This document shows, one piece after another, positions 1 to 6,197 of a stretch of DNA of 6,974 nucleotides. Each line of letters opens with the position of its first letter. Position 1 is the stretch's first letter. The notes below the pieces were generated by a model. That model made no database searches and was not told the DNA's origin. It saw only the letters and a list, made by a program, of their open reading frames with translations. The position numbers and the translations under genes were made by a program. Origin of the DNA: an uncultured Collinsella sp. (lineage in GTDB: Bacteria > Actinomycetota > Coriobacteriia > Coriobacteriales > Coriobacteriaceae). Location: assembly GCA_959599635.1 (NCBI GenBank), contig CAUGJN010000101.1:1-6974 (forward strand), in the 5' to 3' direction.

Positions 1-966
1 CTTGTTGCCCACACGGTCGGCAATGATCTTGTCCAGACCAACAAAGGCACCGCCGCAAATAAACAGGATGTTGGTCGTGTCGATCTGCAGCAGCTCTTGC
101 TGGGGATGCTTGCGGCCGCCGGTGGGCGGAACGCTTGCCACCGTGCCCTCAAGGATCTTAAGCAGCGCCTGCTGAACACCCTCGCCCGAAACATCGCGGG
201 TGATGGAGAGGTTCTCGGCCTTGCGGGCGATCTTGTCGATCTCGTCCACGTAGATAATGCCAACCTGCGCGCGCTCGATATCGCCATCGGCGGCGTTGAT
301 GAGCTTGAGCAGGATGTTCTCCACGTCCTCGCCCACGTAGCCTGCCTCGGTAAGCGCGGTGGCGTCGGCGATGGCAAACGGCACCTCAAGGATGCGCGCG
401 AGCGTCTGGGCGAGCAGGGTCTTACCGGTACCGGTGGGACCGAGCAGCAAAATATTGGACTTGGCGAGCTCCACCTCGTCCATATCATCGTCGAGCTGCG
501 AGTCCAAGCCATCGTCAAAGGCCGAAAGCGCAGCGCCACCCTCGATCACGCGGCGGTAATGGTTGTACACGGCAACCGACATGGCGCGCTTGGCGTCCTC
601 CTGGCCCATGACATAGGCCGAAAGCTCGTCATAGATCTCGTGAGGCGTCGGCACGTGCGTAATGACCTGGCGGGCGTCGTCCTCGAGCTCAAAGCCCTCG
701 GCCTCGGGATCCACGGCAGGCTGACCGGCTGCCTGGCCATGGTCGTTGAGGAAGCCCGGCAGCTTGCCGTTGCGGGCGGCGTCCATAAAGTCCGAAGCCA
801 GCGACTCCTCAAGGATCTCAGAGCAAGCGGCGACGCACTCGTCACAGATAAAGATGTTGGTAGGGCCCTTTACAAGACGGCGAACCTGCCCCTGCTCTTT
901 TCCGCAGAAGGAGCAGCGGATGGGGTTGCCGTTCTCGTCGAAATTGTCCTGCATGTTACCGGCCAT
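1..966 (-). CDS. clpX: ATP-dependent Clp protease ATP-binding subunit ClpX (partial, C-terminus beyond window)
   Basis: AAA+ unfoldase that recognises tagged or damaged cytosolic proteins, unfolds them with ATP and threads them into ClpP. The 322 residues visible read without a stop to base 1, so the C-terminal part is missing, including the IGF loop that docks on ClpP (family length is roughly 420-430). An N-terminal zinc-binding domain has Cys18, Cys21, Cys41 and Cys44 in C-x2-C pairs. The AAA+ core shows Walker A GPTGTGKT (176-183), pore loop GYVGED (209-214), Walker B IIYVDEID (237-244) and the RKH pore loop (285-287). The ATG start lies one base after the clpP stop, with an AAGGA Shine-Dalgarno inside the clpP end; a second ATG at codon 5 is less well placed. 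Unusual is an acidic stretch of about 16 extra residues (around 146-168) just before Walker A, compared with E. coli ClpX. The family assignment is secure. Confidence 0.97.
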   Translation of the reverse strand, partial: MAGNMQDNFDENGNPIRCSFCGKEQGQVRRLVKGPTNIFICDECVAACSEILEESLASDFMDAARNGKLPGFLNDHGQAAGQPAVDPEAEGFELEDDARQVITHVPTPHEIYDELSAYVMGQEDAKRAMSVAVYNHYRRVIEGGAALSAFDDGLDSQLDDDMDEVELAKSNILLLGPTGTGKTLLAQTLARILEVPFAIADATALTEAGYVGEDVENILLKLINAADGDIERAQVGIIYVDEIDKIARKAENLSITRDVSGEGVQQALLKILEGTVASVPPTGGRKHPQQELLQIDTTNILFICGGAFVGLDKIIADRVGNK

Positions 967-967
967 C

Positions 968-1588
968 CTAGGCGTCCTTCGCGGCGAGATCGCGCGAGGT
1001 AACGATACGGTCGATCAGGCCGTAGTCGAGGGCCTCGGCAGCGGTCAGGTAGTTGTCGCGCTCGGTATCGGCCTGGACCTTCTCGATGGGCTGGCCCGAG
1101 GCATCGGACAAGATCTGGTTGAGCTCGCGGCGGGTCTTCTTGATCTCCTCGGCCACGATCTCGATCTCGGTCTGCTGACCCTGGGCACCGCCACTGGGCT
1201 GGTGAATCATGACCTTGGAGTGTGGCAGGCAGAAGCGCTTGCCCTTGGCGCCGGCCGAAAGCAGCACGGCGGCCATAGACGCGGCCATACCGACGCAAAT
1301 GGTCGAGACCTGCGGCTTGATAAAGTTCATGGTGTCCAGAATCGCCAGGCCGGAGTAGACCTCGCCACCGGGCGAATTGATGTAGAGCGAGATATCCTTC
1401 TCGGCATCCTGGCTCTCAAGATGCAGCAACTGGGCAACGACCAGGTTGGCGCTGACGGAGTTGATCTCCTCGCCCAAGAAGATGATGCGATCGTTGAGCA
1501 GGCGCGAATAGATATCGTAGCTGCGCTCGCCGCGCGGCGTCTGCTCGATAACGTATGGCACGAGGGCGGAATCGAACTTAGCGATCAT
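968..1588 (-). CDS. clpP: ATP-dependent Clp protease proteolytic subunit ClpP
   Basis: Serine protease that forms the tetradecameric degradation chamber served by ClpX (and ClpC/ClpA-type unfoldases) in the cytosol. From the chosen ATG it has 206 residues, normal for ClpP. The catalytic triad is visible: Ser104 in GMAASMAA, His129 in MIHQP and Asp178 in DTERD, equivalent to Ser97/His122/Asp171 of mature E. coli ClpP with a constant offset. The oligomer-forming motif RGERSYDIYSRLL is near the N-terminus. The start is ambiguous: in-frame ATGs lie at 1600, 1594 and 1588, and a TTG at 1618. The ATG at 1588 is preferred because GGAG lies 6 bases upstream, whereas the others lack a well-spaced Shine-Dalgarno. 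It is followed after one base by clpX and preceded by tig 163 bases away. Identity is certain; the start is moderately sure. Confidence 0.96.
   Translation of the reverse strand: MIAKFDSALVPYVIEQTPRGERSYDIYSRLLNDRIIFLGEEINSVSANLVVAQLLHLESQDAEKDISLYINSPGGEVYSGLAILDTMNFIKPQVSTICVGMAASMAAVLLSAGAKGKRFCLPHSKVMIHQPSGGAQGQQTEIEIVAEEIKKTRRELNQILSDASGQPIEKVQADTERDNYLTAAEALDYGLIDRIVTSRDLAAKDA
975..979 (-). promoter_or_regulatory. Shine-Dalgarno site of clpX
   Basis: AAGGA sits inside the last codons of clpP, 8 bases before the clpX ATG at 966. It fixes the clpX start and implies translational coupling, since the clpP stop (TAG, 970-968) and the clpX start are separated by a single base. Confidence 0.7.
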
Positions 1589-1594
1589 ACGCAT

Positions 1595-1598
1595 CTCC
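1595..1598 (-). promoter_or_regulatory. Shine-Dalgarno site deciding the clpP start
   Basis: GGAG with a 6-base spacer to the ATG at 1588. It lies between the competing in-frame ATG codons at 1600 and 1594, which have no comparable site. It therefore favours the shortest ClpP, with 13 residues between the start Met and the conserved VIEQ. Confidence 0.5.
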
Positions 1599-1634
1599 AT
1601 TTCTCTCTTGCGGACCAAATTGGTTCTAGATAAA

Positions 1635-1675
1635 CGTACGGTGCCCGCATGCTATGCATTGGCTGGCACCGTACG
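1635..1675 (-). promoter_or_regulatory. Long perfect stem-loop between tig and clpP
   Basis: An 11-bp perfect inverted repeat (CGTACGGTGCC at 1635-1645, its complement at 1665-1675) encloses 19 bases. The loop holds a second 4-bp hairpin (GCAT/ATGC). On the minus strand the stem is followed by TTTATCT, a poor U-tract, so it could be a weak terminator or attenuator after tig. It could equally be a structured clpP leader, an RNA-processing or stability element, or an operator. The structure is read directly from sequence; its role is not known. Confidence 0.6.
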
Positions 1676-1680
1676 AAGCA

Positions 1681-1699
1681 ACCGGATAACCGGTGTATA
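1681..1699 (-). promoter_or_regulatory. Candidate clpP promoter -10 with adjacent inverted repeat
   Basis: On the minus strand TATACA (1699-1694) could serve as a -10 element for clpP. It runs directly into a perfect inverted repeat ACCGG-N4-CCGGT (1694-1681), which would cover the start of transcription and so would be well placed for a repressor. No good -35 hexamer is visible at 17 bases. Neither a CIRCE, a CtsR nor an HspR-type site is recognised. Tentative. Confidence 0.25.
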
Positions 1700-1751
1700 A
1701 CTTTACCCCATCACGGGCGCACGCATGCGCTCGCGGGCAAGGTGGCGAGAA

Positions 1752-3050
1752 TTACTCGGCGTCCTTGGCGGTCTCGTCGACCTCGGTCACCTTGGCGTTC
1801 TCGACCAGGTGGTCGACGGCCTTGGAGCGACGGATGGACTCGCGGACGGCAGGCATGCGGCCATCGGCGATGAACTCGGCCTTGGAAGCCTCGACGTCCT
1901 TGACGCCGGCCTTCTCGAACTCGGCGTTAATGTCGTCCTCGGTGACCTTGATCTTGAGCTCGCGGGCGAGGGCGTCGAGAGCCAGGGACTCGCGGGCGAC
2001 GTCGTTGGCCTGCTTGTGCAGGTCGCCGATGAACTGCTCCATGGTCAGGCCGGAAGCGGGCAGCCAGGTGTCCAGCGTCATGCCACGGGCAGCGAGGTTG
2101 GACAGGAAGTTCTGGCCAAGCTCCTCAAAGACGGACTGCTCGTAGTCGGCGTCCATCTCGTCGAGCTGCAGGCGCTCGGCGAGAGCGGAGACGCAACGGT
2201 TCTCCTTCTCGGCCGGGAGGCGGGAAGCCTTGTCCTGCTCGATCTCGATCTTGATGGCGTCGCGCATGGCGTCGATGCTATCGAAACCAAAATCGGACTT
2301 GACGAGCTCGTCGGTGAGCTCGGGGGTGTTGCGGACCTTGATGCCCTTGACGGCGACCTCGACGGTGTGGGTCTCGGCCTCCTCGCCCTCCTCGACCTCG
2401 TCGGTCCAGGTAACGGTCTTGACGTCGTCAACGTTAGCGCCGATCAGGGCCTCGTTGAACTCCTTGGGGTTGCTGTCGCTACCGGCGATGAGCATGCGGC
2501 CCTCGGCGGCAAAGTTGTCGGCATTCTCGACGGCCTTGAGGTCGACGGTGACGTAGTCCTCGGCCTCGACGGCGCGACCCTCGACGTCCTCGAAGGTGGC
2601 ACGGTAGTTGAGGAGCATCTCGACCTGGTTGTTGATCTCAGACTCGGTGACCTCTGCGGGAGGCATCTCGATCTCGACGGCGTCGAAAGAGGAGAGCTCA
2701 GCGGCAGGACGCAGGGAGAACTCGACGGTGTAGGTGTAGTCCTCGTGATCCTTGGCGAGGTCGAGCTCCTTGTAGTCACCGCTCTTGGTGGGGACGATGT
2801 CCAGCTCGTTGAGGACGGCGGGCTCGTTGGCGGCGATCAGGTCGTTGGTGGCCTGAGCGAGGGTAGCCTCGGCGCCAAGAGCAGAGTCGATGACCGGACG
2901 GGGAGCCTTACCGGCGCGGAAGCCCGGGAAGCGGTACTTCTTGGCGGTGTCCTTGTAGGCCTTCTTGATCGCGGCGTCGACGTCGGCGGCCGGGATGGTG
3001 ACCGTAGCGGTGAGCTTGGCGTCCTTGACGTCAGAAGCGGTGATGTTCAA
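1752..3050 (-). CDS. tig: Trigger factor, ribosome-associated chaperone and peptidyl-prolyl isomerase
   Basis: Binds ribosomal protein L23 at the exit tunnel and shields nascent chains, and also has prolyl isomerase activity. The protein has 432 residues, normal for the family. Domains: N-terminal ribosome-binding domain (about 1-125) with signature GFRAGK at 43-48; FKBP-type PPIase domain (about 165-240) with an acidic loop near 220-226; helical SurA-like chaperone domain (about 242-421); and a short charged tail. The start is called at TTG 3050. AGGAGG lies 6 bases upstream, and this start puts the GFRxGK signature at exactly the E. coli positions (43-48). An in-frame ATG at 3065 would overlap that Shine-Dalgarno, and a GTG at 3053 is only 3 bases from it. 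Codons are even more C/G-ending than in the neighbours, as expected for a highly expressed gene. It is followed by clpP and clpX. Confidence 0.97.
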   Translation of the reverse strand: MNITASDVKDAKLTATVTIPAADVDAAIKKAYKDTAKKYRFPGFRAGKAPRPVIDSALGAEATLAQATNDLIAANEPAVLNELDIVPTKSGDYKELDLAKDHEDYTYTVEFSLRPAAELSSFDAVEIEMPPAEVTESEINNQVEMLLNYRATFEDVEGRAVEAEDYVTVDLKAVENADNFAAEGRMLIAGSDSNPKEFNEALIGANVDDVKTVTWTDEVEEGEEAETHTVEVAVKGIKVRNTPELTDELVKSDFGFDSIDAMRDAIKIEIEQDKASRLPAEKENRCVSALAERLQLDEMDADYEQSVFEELGQNFLSNLAARGMTLDTWLPASGLTMEQFIGDLHKQANDVARESLALDALARELKIKVTEDDINAEFEKAGVKDVEASKAEFIADGRMPAVRESIRRSKAVDHLVENAKVTEVDETAKDAE

Positions 3051-3056
3051 CACGTT

Positions 3057-3062
3057 CCTCCT
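3057..3062 (-). promoter_or_regulatory. Strong Shine-Dalgarno site of tig
   Basis: A full AGGAGG with 6 bases to the TTG codon at 3050. It lies inside what would be codons 2-3 if the ATG at 3065 were used, which argues against that ATG. Confidence 0.75.
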
Positions 3063-3074
3063 CATACTGCCCAG

Positions 3075-3104
3075 CTTATCTGAGGTGCTGGTACCTTTAT
3101 GCAA
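3075..3104 (-). promoter_or_regulatory. Weak candidate promoter for tig
   Basis: On the minus strand TTGCAT (3104-3099) and GATAAG (3080-3075) are 18 bases apart, matching 3/6 and 4/6 of the -35 and -10 consensus. Transcription would start near 3068, giving a leader of about 18 bases that carries the Shine-Dalgarno. Read-through from the tRNA promoter is an alternative, since no good terminator lies between. Confidence 0.25.
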
Positions 3105-3117
3105 CAAAGAGTCGCGA

Positions 3118-3129
3118 CGGCCGAAGCCG
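3118..3129 (-). other. UUCG-capped mini-hairpin between tRNA-Leu and tig
   Basis: On the minus strand CGGC-TTCG-GCCG forms a 4-bp stem with the very stable C(UUCG)G tetraloop, 12 bases after the tRNA CCA. Only scattered Ts follow, so it is not a convincing intrinsic terminator. It may mark the 3' boundary of the tRNA precursor or act as a weak attenuator. Confidence 0.4.
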
Positions 3130-3141
3130 ACGCAGATGCGT

Positions 3142-3225
3142 TGGTGCGGGCGAAAGGACTCGAACCTTCAAGGGAATCCCACCAGAACCTAAATCTGGCG
3201 CGTCTACCAATTCCGCCACGCCCGC
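3142..3225 (-). tRNA. tRNA-Leu(UAG), CCA encoded
   Basis: A complete class II cloverleaf of 84 bases including CCA. The acceptor stem GCGGGCG pairs with CGCCCGC, and the discriminator base is A. The anticodon stem CCAGA/TCTGG encloses loop TTTAGGT with anticodon TAG, which decodes CUN leucine codons, chiefly CUA. The long variable arm has a GGG-ATT-CCC hairpin, as expected for leucine. The T arm is GAAGG-TTCGAGT-CCTTT with one G-T pair at its outer end. It has its own extended -10 promoter just upstream and lies between the hydroxylase terminator and tig. Confidence 0.97.
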
Positions 3226-3244
3226 ATGAGCGCACAGACTAGGA

Positions 3245-3253
3245 ATGATAGCA
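3245..3253 (-). promoter_or_regulatory. Extended -10 promoter of tRNA-Leu
   Basis: On the minus strand TGC-TATCAT matches an extended -10 element (TGn followed by a 5/6 match to TATAAT). It would start transcription near 3237, about a dozen bases before the mature tRNA 5' end. No consensus -35 is seen at 17 bases, which the extended -10 can compensate. The rest of the 3226-3365 gap contains only the terminator below and no gene. Confidence 0.55.
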
Positions 3254-3311
3254 GATACGAACGGCAAGCGCACGCACACCTTTTACAGGCTCACGACCTC
3301 ACCACGAGTGC

Positions 3312-3341
3312 AAAAGGCGGGGCGAGTTGCCCCACCCCGCC
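3312..3341 (-). terminator. Rho-independent terminator of the hydroxylase operon
   Basis: On the minus strand GGCGGGG (3341-3335) pairs with CCCCGCC (3322-3316) around a 12-base loop and is followed at once by TTTT. It lies 25 bases after the hydroxylase stop. An alternative inner stem GGGGC/GCCCC is possible. The plus strand has no T-run on the other side, so it acts in one direction only. It insulates the tRNA-Leu and tig region from the upstream operon. Confidence 0.85.
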
Positions 3342-3365
3342 AATTACGACTTATTCGCTGACCCG

Positions 3366-6197
3366 CTACTCCCCCAGCAGCGCTTTCTCCGGCGTGATGG
3401 GCAGCGAGCGGACCTGGTGGCCGGTGGCGTGTGCGACGGCCGAGGCCACGGCGGCGAGCGGCGTGTTGATGACGACCTCGCCGATCGACTTGGCGCCAAA
3501 CGGGCCCGTCGGCTCGTAGCTCGGCTCAAAGGCCACGCGGATGCTGCCGATATCCAGGCGCGTGGGCAGCTTGTAGCTCATAAAGTTGCCGGTACGCAGA
3601 CGGCCGCGGTCGTCGTGCTCGACAATCTCGTAGAGCGCGTGGCCAATGCCCTGGGCAATGCCGCCCTCGGCCTGGACGCGCGCAAGTGCCTCGTTGATCA
3701 CGGTGCCGCAGTCGACGGCCGCCGCATAGTCCACCACGGTCACCTTGCCGGTGGCCTTGTCGACCTCGACCTCGGCAATGCCGGCCATAAACGGCGGGGG
3801 CGAAACGGGCAGGCTGGCAGAGGCATGCGAGGTCAGCGCGTCGCCGCCCTCGATGTTCTTAACGCACAGGTTGGCAAAGTCGCGCAGCGTGAGGTAGCGA
3901 CCGCGCTCGCGGGCGGCGCGCTCGTCGGACAGGCGCACGTACTGGCCATCAAAGACCACATCGGCGGCATCCACGTCCCACATCTGGGCGGCCTTGGCGC
4001 AAATCTTCTTGCGCAGCTCGGTCGCGGCATTCTTGGCGGCCAGGCCCGTCACGTACGTACCCGAGCTCGCGTACGAGCCGGCGTCGAAGGGCGATACATC
4101 GGTATCCACGCCACGAACCACAATGAGAGAGCTCTCCACACCCAGCTCCTCGGCGGCAATCTGCGCCAGGATCGTGTCGACGCCCATGCCGTTGTCGGTG
4201 GCGCCGGTCGAAAGCGCAATAAAGCCGTCCTCTTCCAGGCGCATGTCGATGCCGGCGATGTCCACGTTGGAGATGCCCGAGCCCTGCATGGTGAGCGCGC
4301 AGCCCAGGGCGCGTACGCGGTCGCCCAGGTCGACGGCCAGCGGCTTGTCGCGCCAACCGATCATGTCCATCGCGCGCAGTAGGCAGCGGTCGAGCGCGCA
4401 GGCGTTGAGCTTCTCGTTGTAGTACTGCGGCATGACCTCGCCCTCGTGCACCATGTTCTTAAGGCGCAGGTCGGCGGGGTCCATGTGCAGCATGTCGGCG
4501 AGCTCGTTGACGGCGCTCTCCACGGCAAACTGGCCCTGGGTGGCACCGTAGCCGCGATACGCGCCGCCGCGGTTGGTGTTGGTGTAGACGGCGTCCCAGC
4601 TAAAGCGGCTCGCCTTCACATGGTTGTAGATGGGCAGGCTCTTATGGCCCGAAAGGCCGATCGTCGTGGTGGCGTGCTCGCCGTACGCGCCGGCGTTGGA
4701 CAACGTGTGCAGGTCGATGGCCGTGATGGTGCCGTCGTTCATGGCACCCAGCTTAACGGTCATCTGCATCTGGTGGCGCGAGTTGCCCGCGGTGATAGTC
4801 TCCTCGCGGGTGTAGCAGCAATAGCTCGGACGGCCAGTCTGCTGGGTCACGAACGCCACGAAGATCTCGCAGCAGCCCGTCTGCTTGGAGCCAAAGCCGC
4901 CGCCGATGCGCGGCTTAATAACCTGCACCTGCGACTGCGGAATGTCGAGCGACTGCGCGACCATGCGGCGCACGTGGAAGGGCACCTGCGTAGAGGTGGT
5001 CACCGAGATGCGCCCGAACGCGTCGGTCGTCGCAAAGGCGCGGAAGGTCTCCATGGGCGCGGTCTGCGTGGCCTGGCTGGTGTAAGTGCGCTCAAAGACG
5101 ATGTCGCTCTGGGCGAACGCCTCGTCCAGGTCGCCAAAGTCGCTGGTACCGCTGCACACCAGGTTGCGGGGCACATCGCCGCCCTGCGGGAACATAAAGG
5201 TCACGTCGCCCTCGGGGTGGACCACGATGTCGTTATCGAGCGCCTGGGTAAAGTCGAGCAGGGGCTCGAGCACCTCGTAGTCGACCTTGATGAGCTTGAG
5301 CGCCTTGTCGGCGGCCTCCTCGGTCTCGGCGGCGACAATCGCCACCTCCTCGTTTTGGTAGCGCACGAGGTTCTCGAGGATCAAGCGGTCGTAGGGACTC
5401 GGCTGCGGATAGCTCTGGCCGGCGATGGTAAAGCGGCGCTTGGGCACGTCCTCATAGGTGTAGACGCCCACGACGCCGGGCACCTTCAGGGCGCGAGACG
5501 TGTTGATGGAGCGGATTTTGGCGCGCGCATACGGGCTGCGCTTGAGCTTAACGATGAGCGCGCCGGCGGGCACCATATCGCCCGTGTAGACGGGACGGCC
5601 CTCGAGCAGGGCCTTCGAGTCCTTCTTGGGCTGCTTGTGGGTGATCTGCTTGTAGGTGACGCCGTCGCAGCTGGTGTCGTTGACCGGCAGCTCGGGCATC
5701 TCAAAGCCCACCTGTACGCCAGACTCGTTAAGGAAGCGCACGATGGCGCGCAGCTGGCTCTCGTAGCCACTGCAGCGGCACAGGTTGCCGGCGAGCTGGC
5801 GCGAGAGTTCCTCGCGCGTGGCGACGAGGCTCGGGTCCTCCTTGGCGGCGCGGGCGAGCGCCAGCACGTTCATGATGAGGCCGGGGGCGCAAAAACCGCA
5901 CTGCTCAGCGCCTTCGGCAGCCATTGCGCGAGCAAGCGCCTCGGACTCGGCCTTGAGGCCCTCGAGCGTGGTGATGGAGCGGCCCTCGACGCGCGCAGCG
6001 GGAACCGAGCAGCTCAGCACCGGATCACCGTCGAGCCACACCGTGCACAGGCCGCAGTTAGTGGTTTCGCAGGCACAGCGCACCGACGCGCAACCCTGCT
6101 CACGCAAAAGCGCAAAGAGCATGGTGTCGGGGGCAATCTGAACCTTGACCTTGCGGCCGTTGAGCGTAAAGGAAAGATCGATGAGTTTGGCAGCCAT
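3366..6197 (-). CDS. Fused [2Fe-2S]/molybdenum-cofactor hydroxylase, XdhD/xanthine dehydrogenase family
   Basis: A 943-residue molybdenum hydroxylase of the xanthine oxidase family, which inserts water-derived oxygen into an aromatic heterocycle or aldehyde and passes electrons through two [2Fe-2S] clusters to a separate FAD subunit. Residues 1-75: plant ferredoxin-like domain, ligands Cys43, Cys48, Cys51, Cys63. About 80-160: helical [2Fe-2S] domain, Cys100, Cys103, Cys140, Cys142. From about 195: hammerhead and Mo-cofactor domains with GGGFGSK (432-438), AYRGYG (546-551, Arg548 at the position of bovine Arg880) and AKSIGE, whose Glu907 is the expected catalytic base. No signal peptide is seen, so it is probably cytoplasmic. 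The ATG overlaps the stop of the FAD gene (TAATG). The small/large subunit fusion, the GGGFGSKQ motif and the neighbouring FAD gene match E. coli XdhD-YgfM as remembered, so a purine substrate is likely. Nicotinate-type or aldehyde substrates remain possible. Confidence 0.9.
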   Translation of the reverse strand: MAAKLIDLSFTLNGRKVKVQIAPDTMLFALLREQGCASVRCACETTNCGLCTVWLDGDPVLSCSVPAARVEGRSITTLEGLKAESEALARAMAAEGAEQCGFCAPGLIMNVLALARAAKEDPSLVATREELSRQLAGNLCRCSGYESQLRAIVRFLNESGVQVGFEMPELPVNDTSCDGVTYKQITHKQPKKDSKALLEGRPVYTGDMVPAGALIVKLKRSPYARAKIRSINTSRALKVPGVVGVYTYEDVPKRRFTIAGQSYPQPSPYDRLILENLVRYQNEEVAIVAAETEEAADKALKLIKVDYEVLEPLLDFTQALDNDIVVHPEGDVTFMFPQGGDVPRNLVCSGTSDFGDLDEAFAQSDIVFERTYTSQATQTAPMETFRAFATTDAFGRISVTTSTQVPFHVRRMVAQSLDIPQSQVQVIKPRIGGGFGSKQTGCCEIFVAFVTQQTGRPSYCCYTREETITAGNSRHQMQMTVKLGAMNDGTITAIDLHTLSNAGAYGEHATTTIGLSGHKSLPIYNHVKASRFSWDAVYTNTNRGGAYRGYGATQGQFAVESAVNELADMLHMDPADLRLKNMVHEGEVMPQYYNEKLNACALDRCLLRAMDMIGWRDKPLAVDLGDRVRALGCALTMQGSGISNVDIAGIDMRLEEDGFIALSTGATDNGMGVDTILAQIAAEELGVESSLIVVRGVDTDVSPFDAGSYASSGTYVTGLAAKNAATELRKKICAKAAQMWDVDAADVVFDGQYVRLSDERAARERGRYLTLRDFANLCVKNIEGGDALTSHASASLPVSPPPFMAGIAEVEVDKATGKVTVVDYAAAVDCGTVINEALARVQAEGGIAQGIGHALYEIVEHDDRGRLRTGNFMSYKLPTRLDIGSIRVAFEPSYEPTGPFGAKSIGEVVINTPLAAVASAVAHATGHQVRSLPITPEKALLGE

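Noticed and set aside
1589..1618. TTG at 1618 or ATGs at 1600/1594 as the clpP start
   Set aside because: They lack a well-spaced Shine-Dalgarno and would add a Met/Lys/Arg-rich leader not seen in ClpP; ATG 1588 has GGAG at 6 bases. The rejection is moderate, not firm.
1725..3083. Plus-strand open frame of 452 codons opposite tig
   Set aside because: A shadow of strong GC3 bias in tig: the product is a low-complexity Leu/Val/Gly/Asp string with no recognisable domain, while the minus frame is unmistakably trigger factor.
3097..3279. A 60-codon minus-strand frame running through the tRNA
   Set aside because: It is translation of tRNA-Leu and its flanks, a common annotation artefact. The plus-strand frame at 2965-3192 is the antisense version of the same artefact.
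3366..6197. Selenoprotein hypothesis for the molybdenum hydroxylase
   Set aside because: The gene ends at an ordinary TAG after the expected C-terminus, and no in-frame TGA interrupts it. A labile selenium cofactor cannot be judged from sequence.
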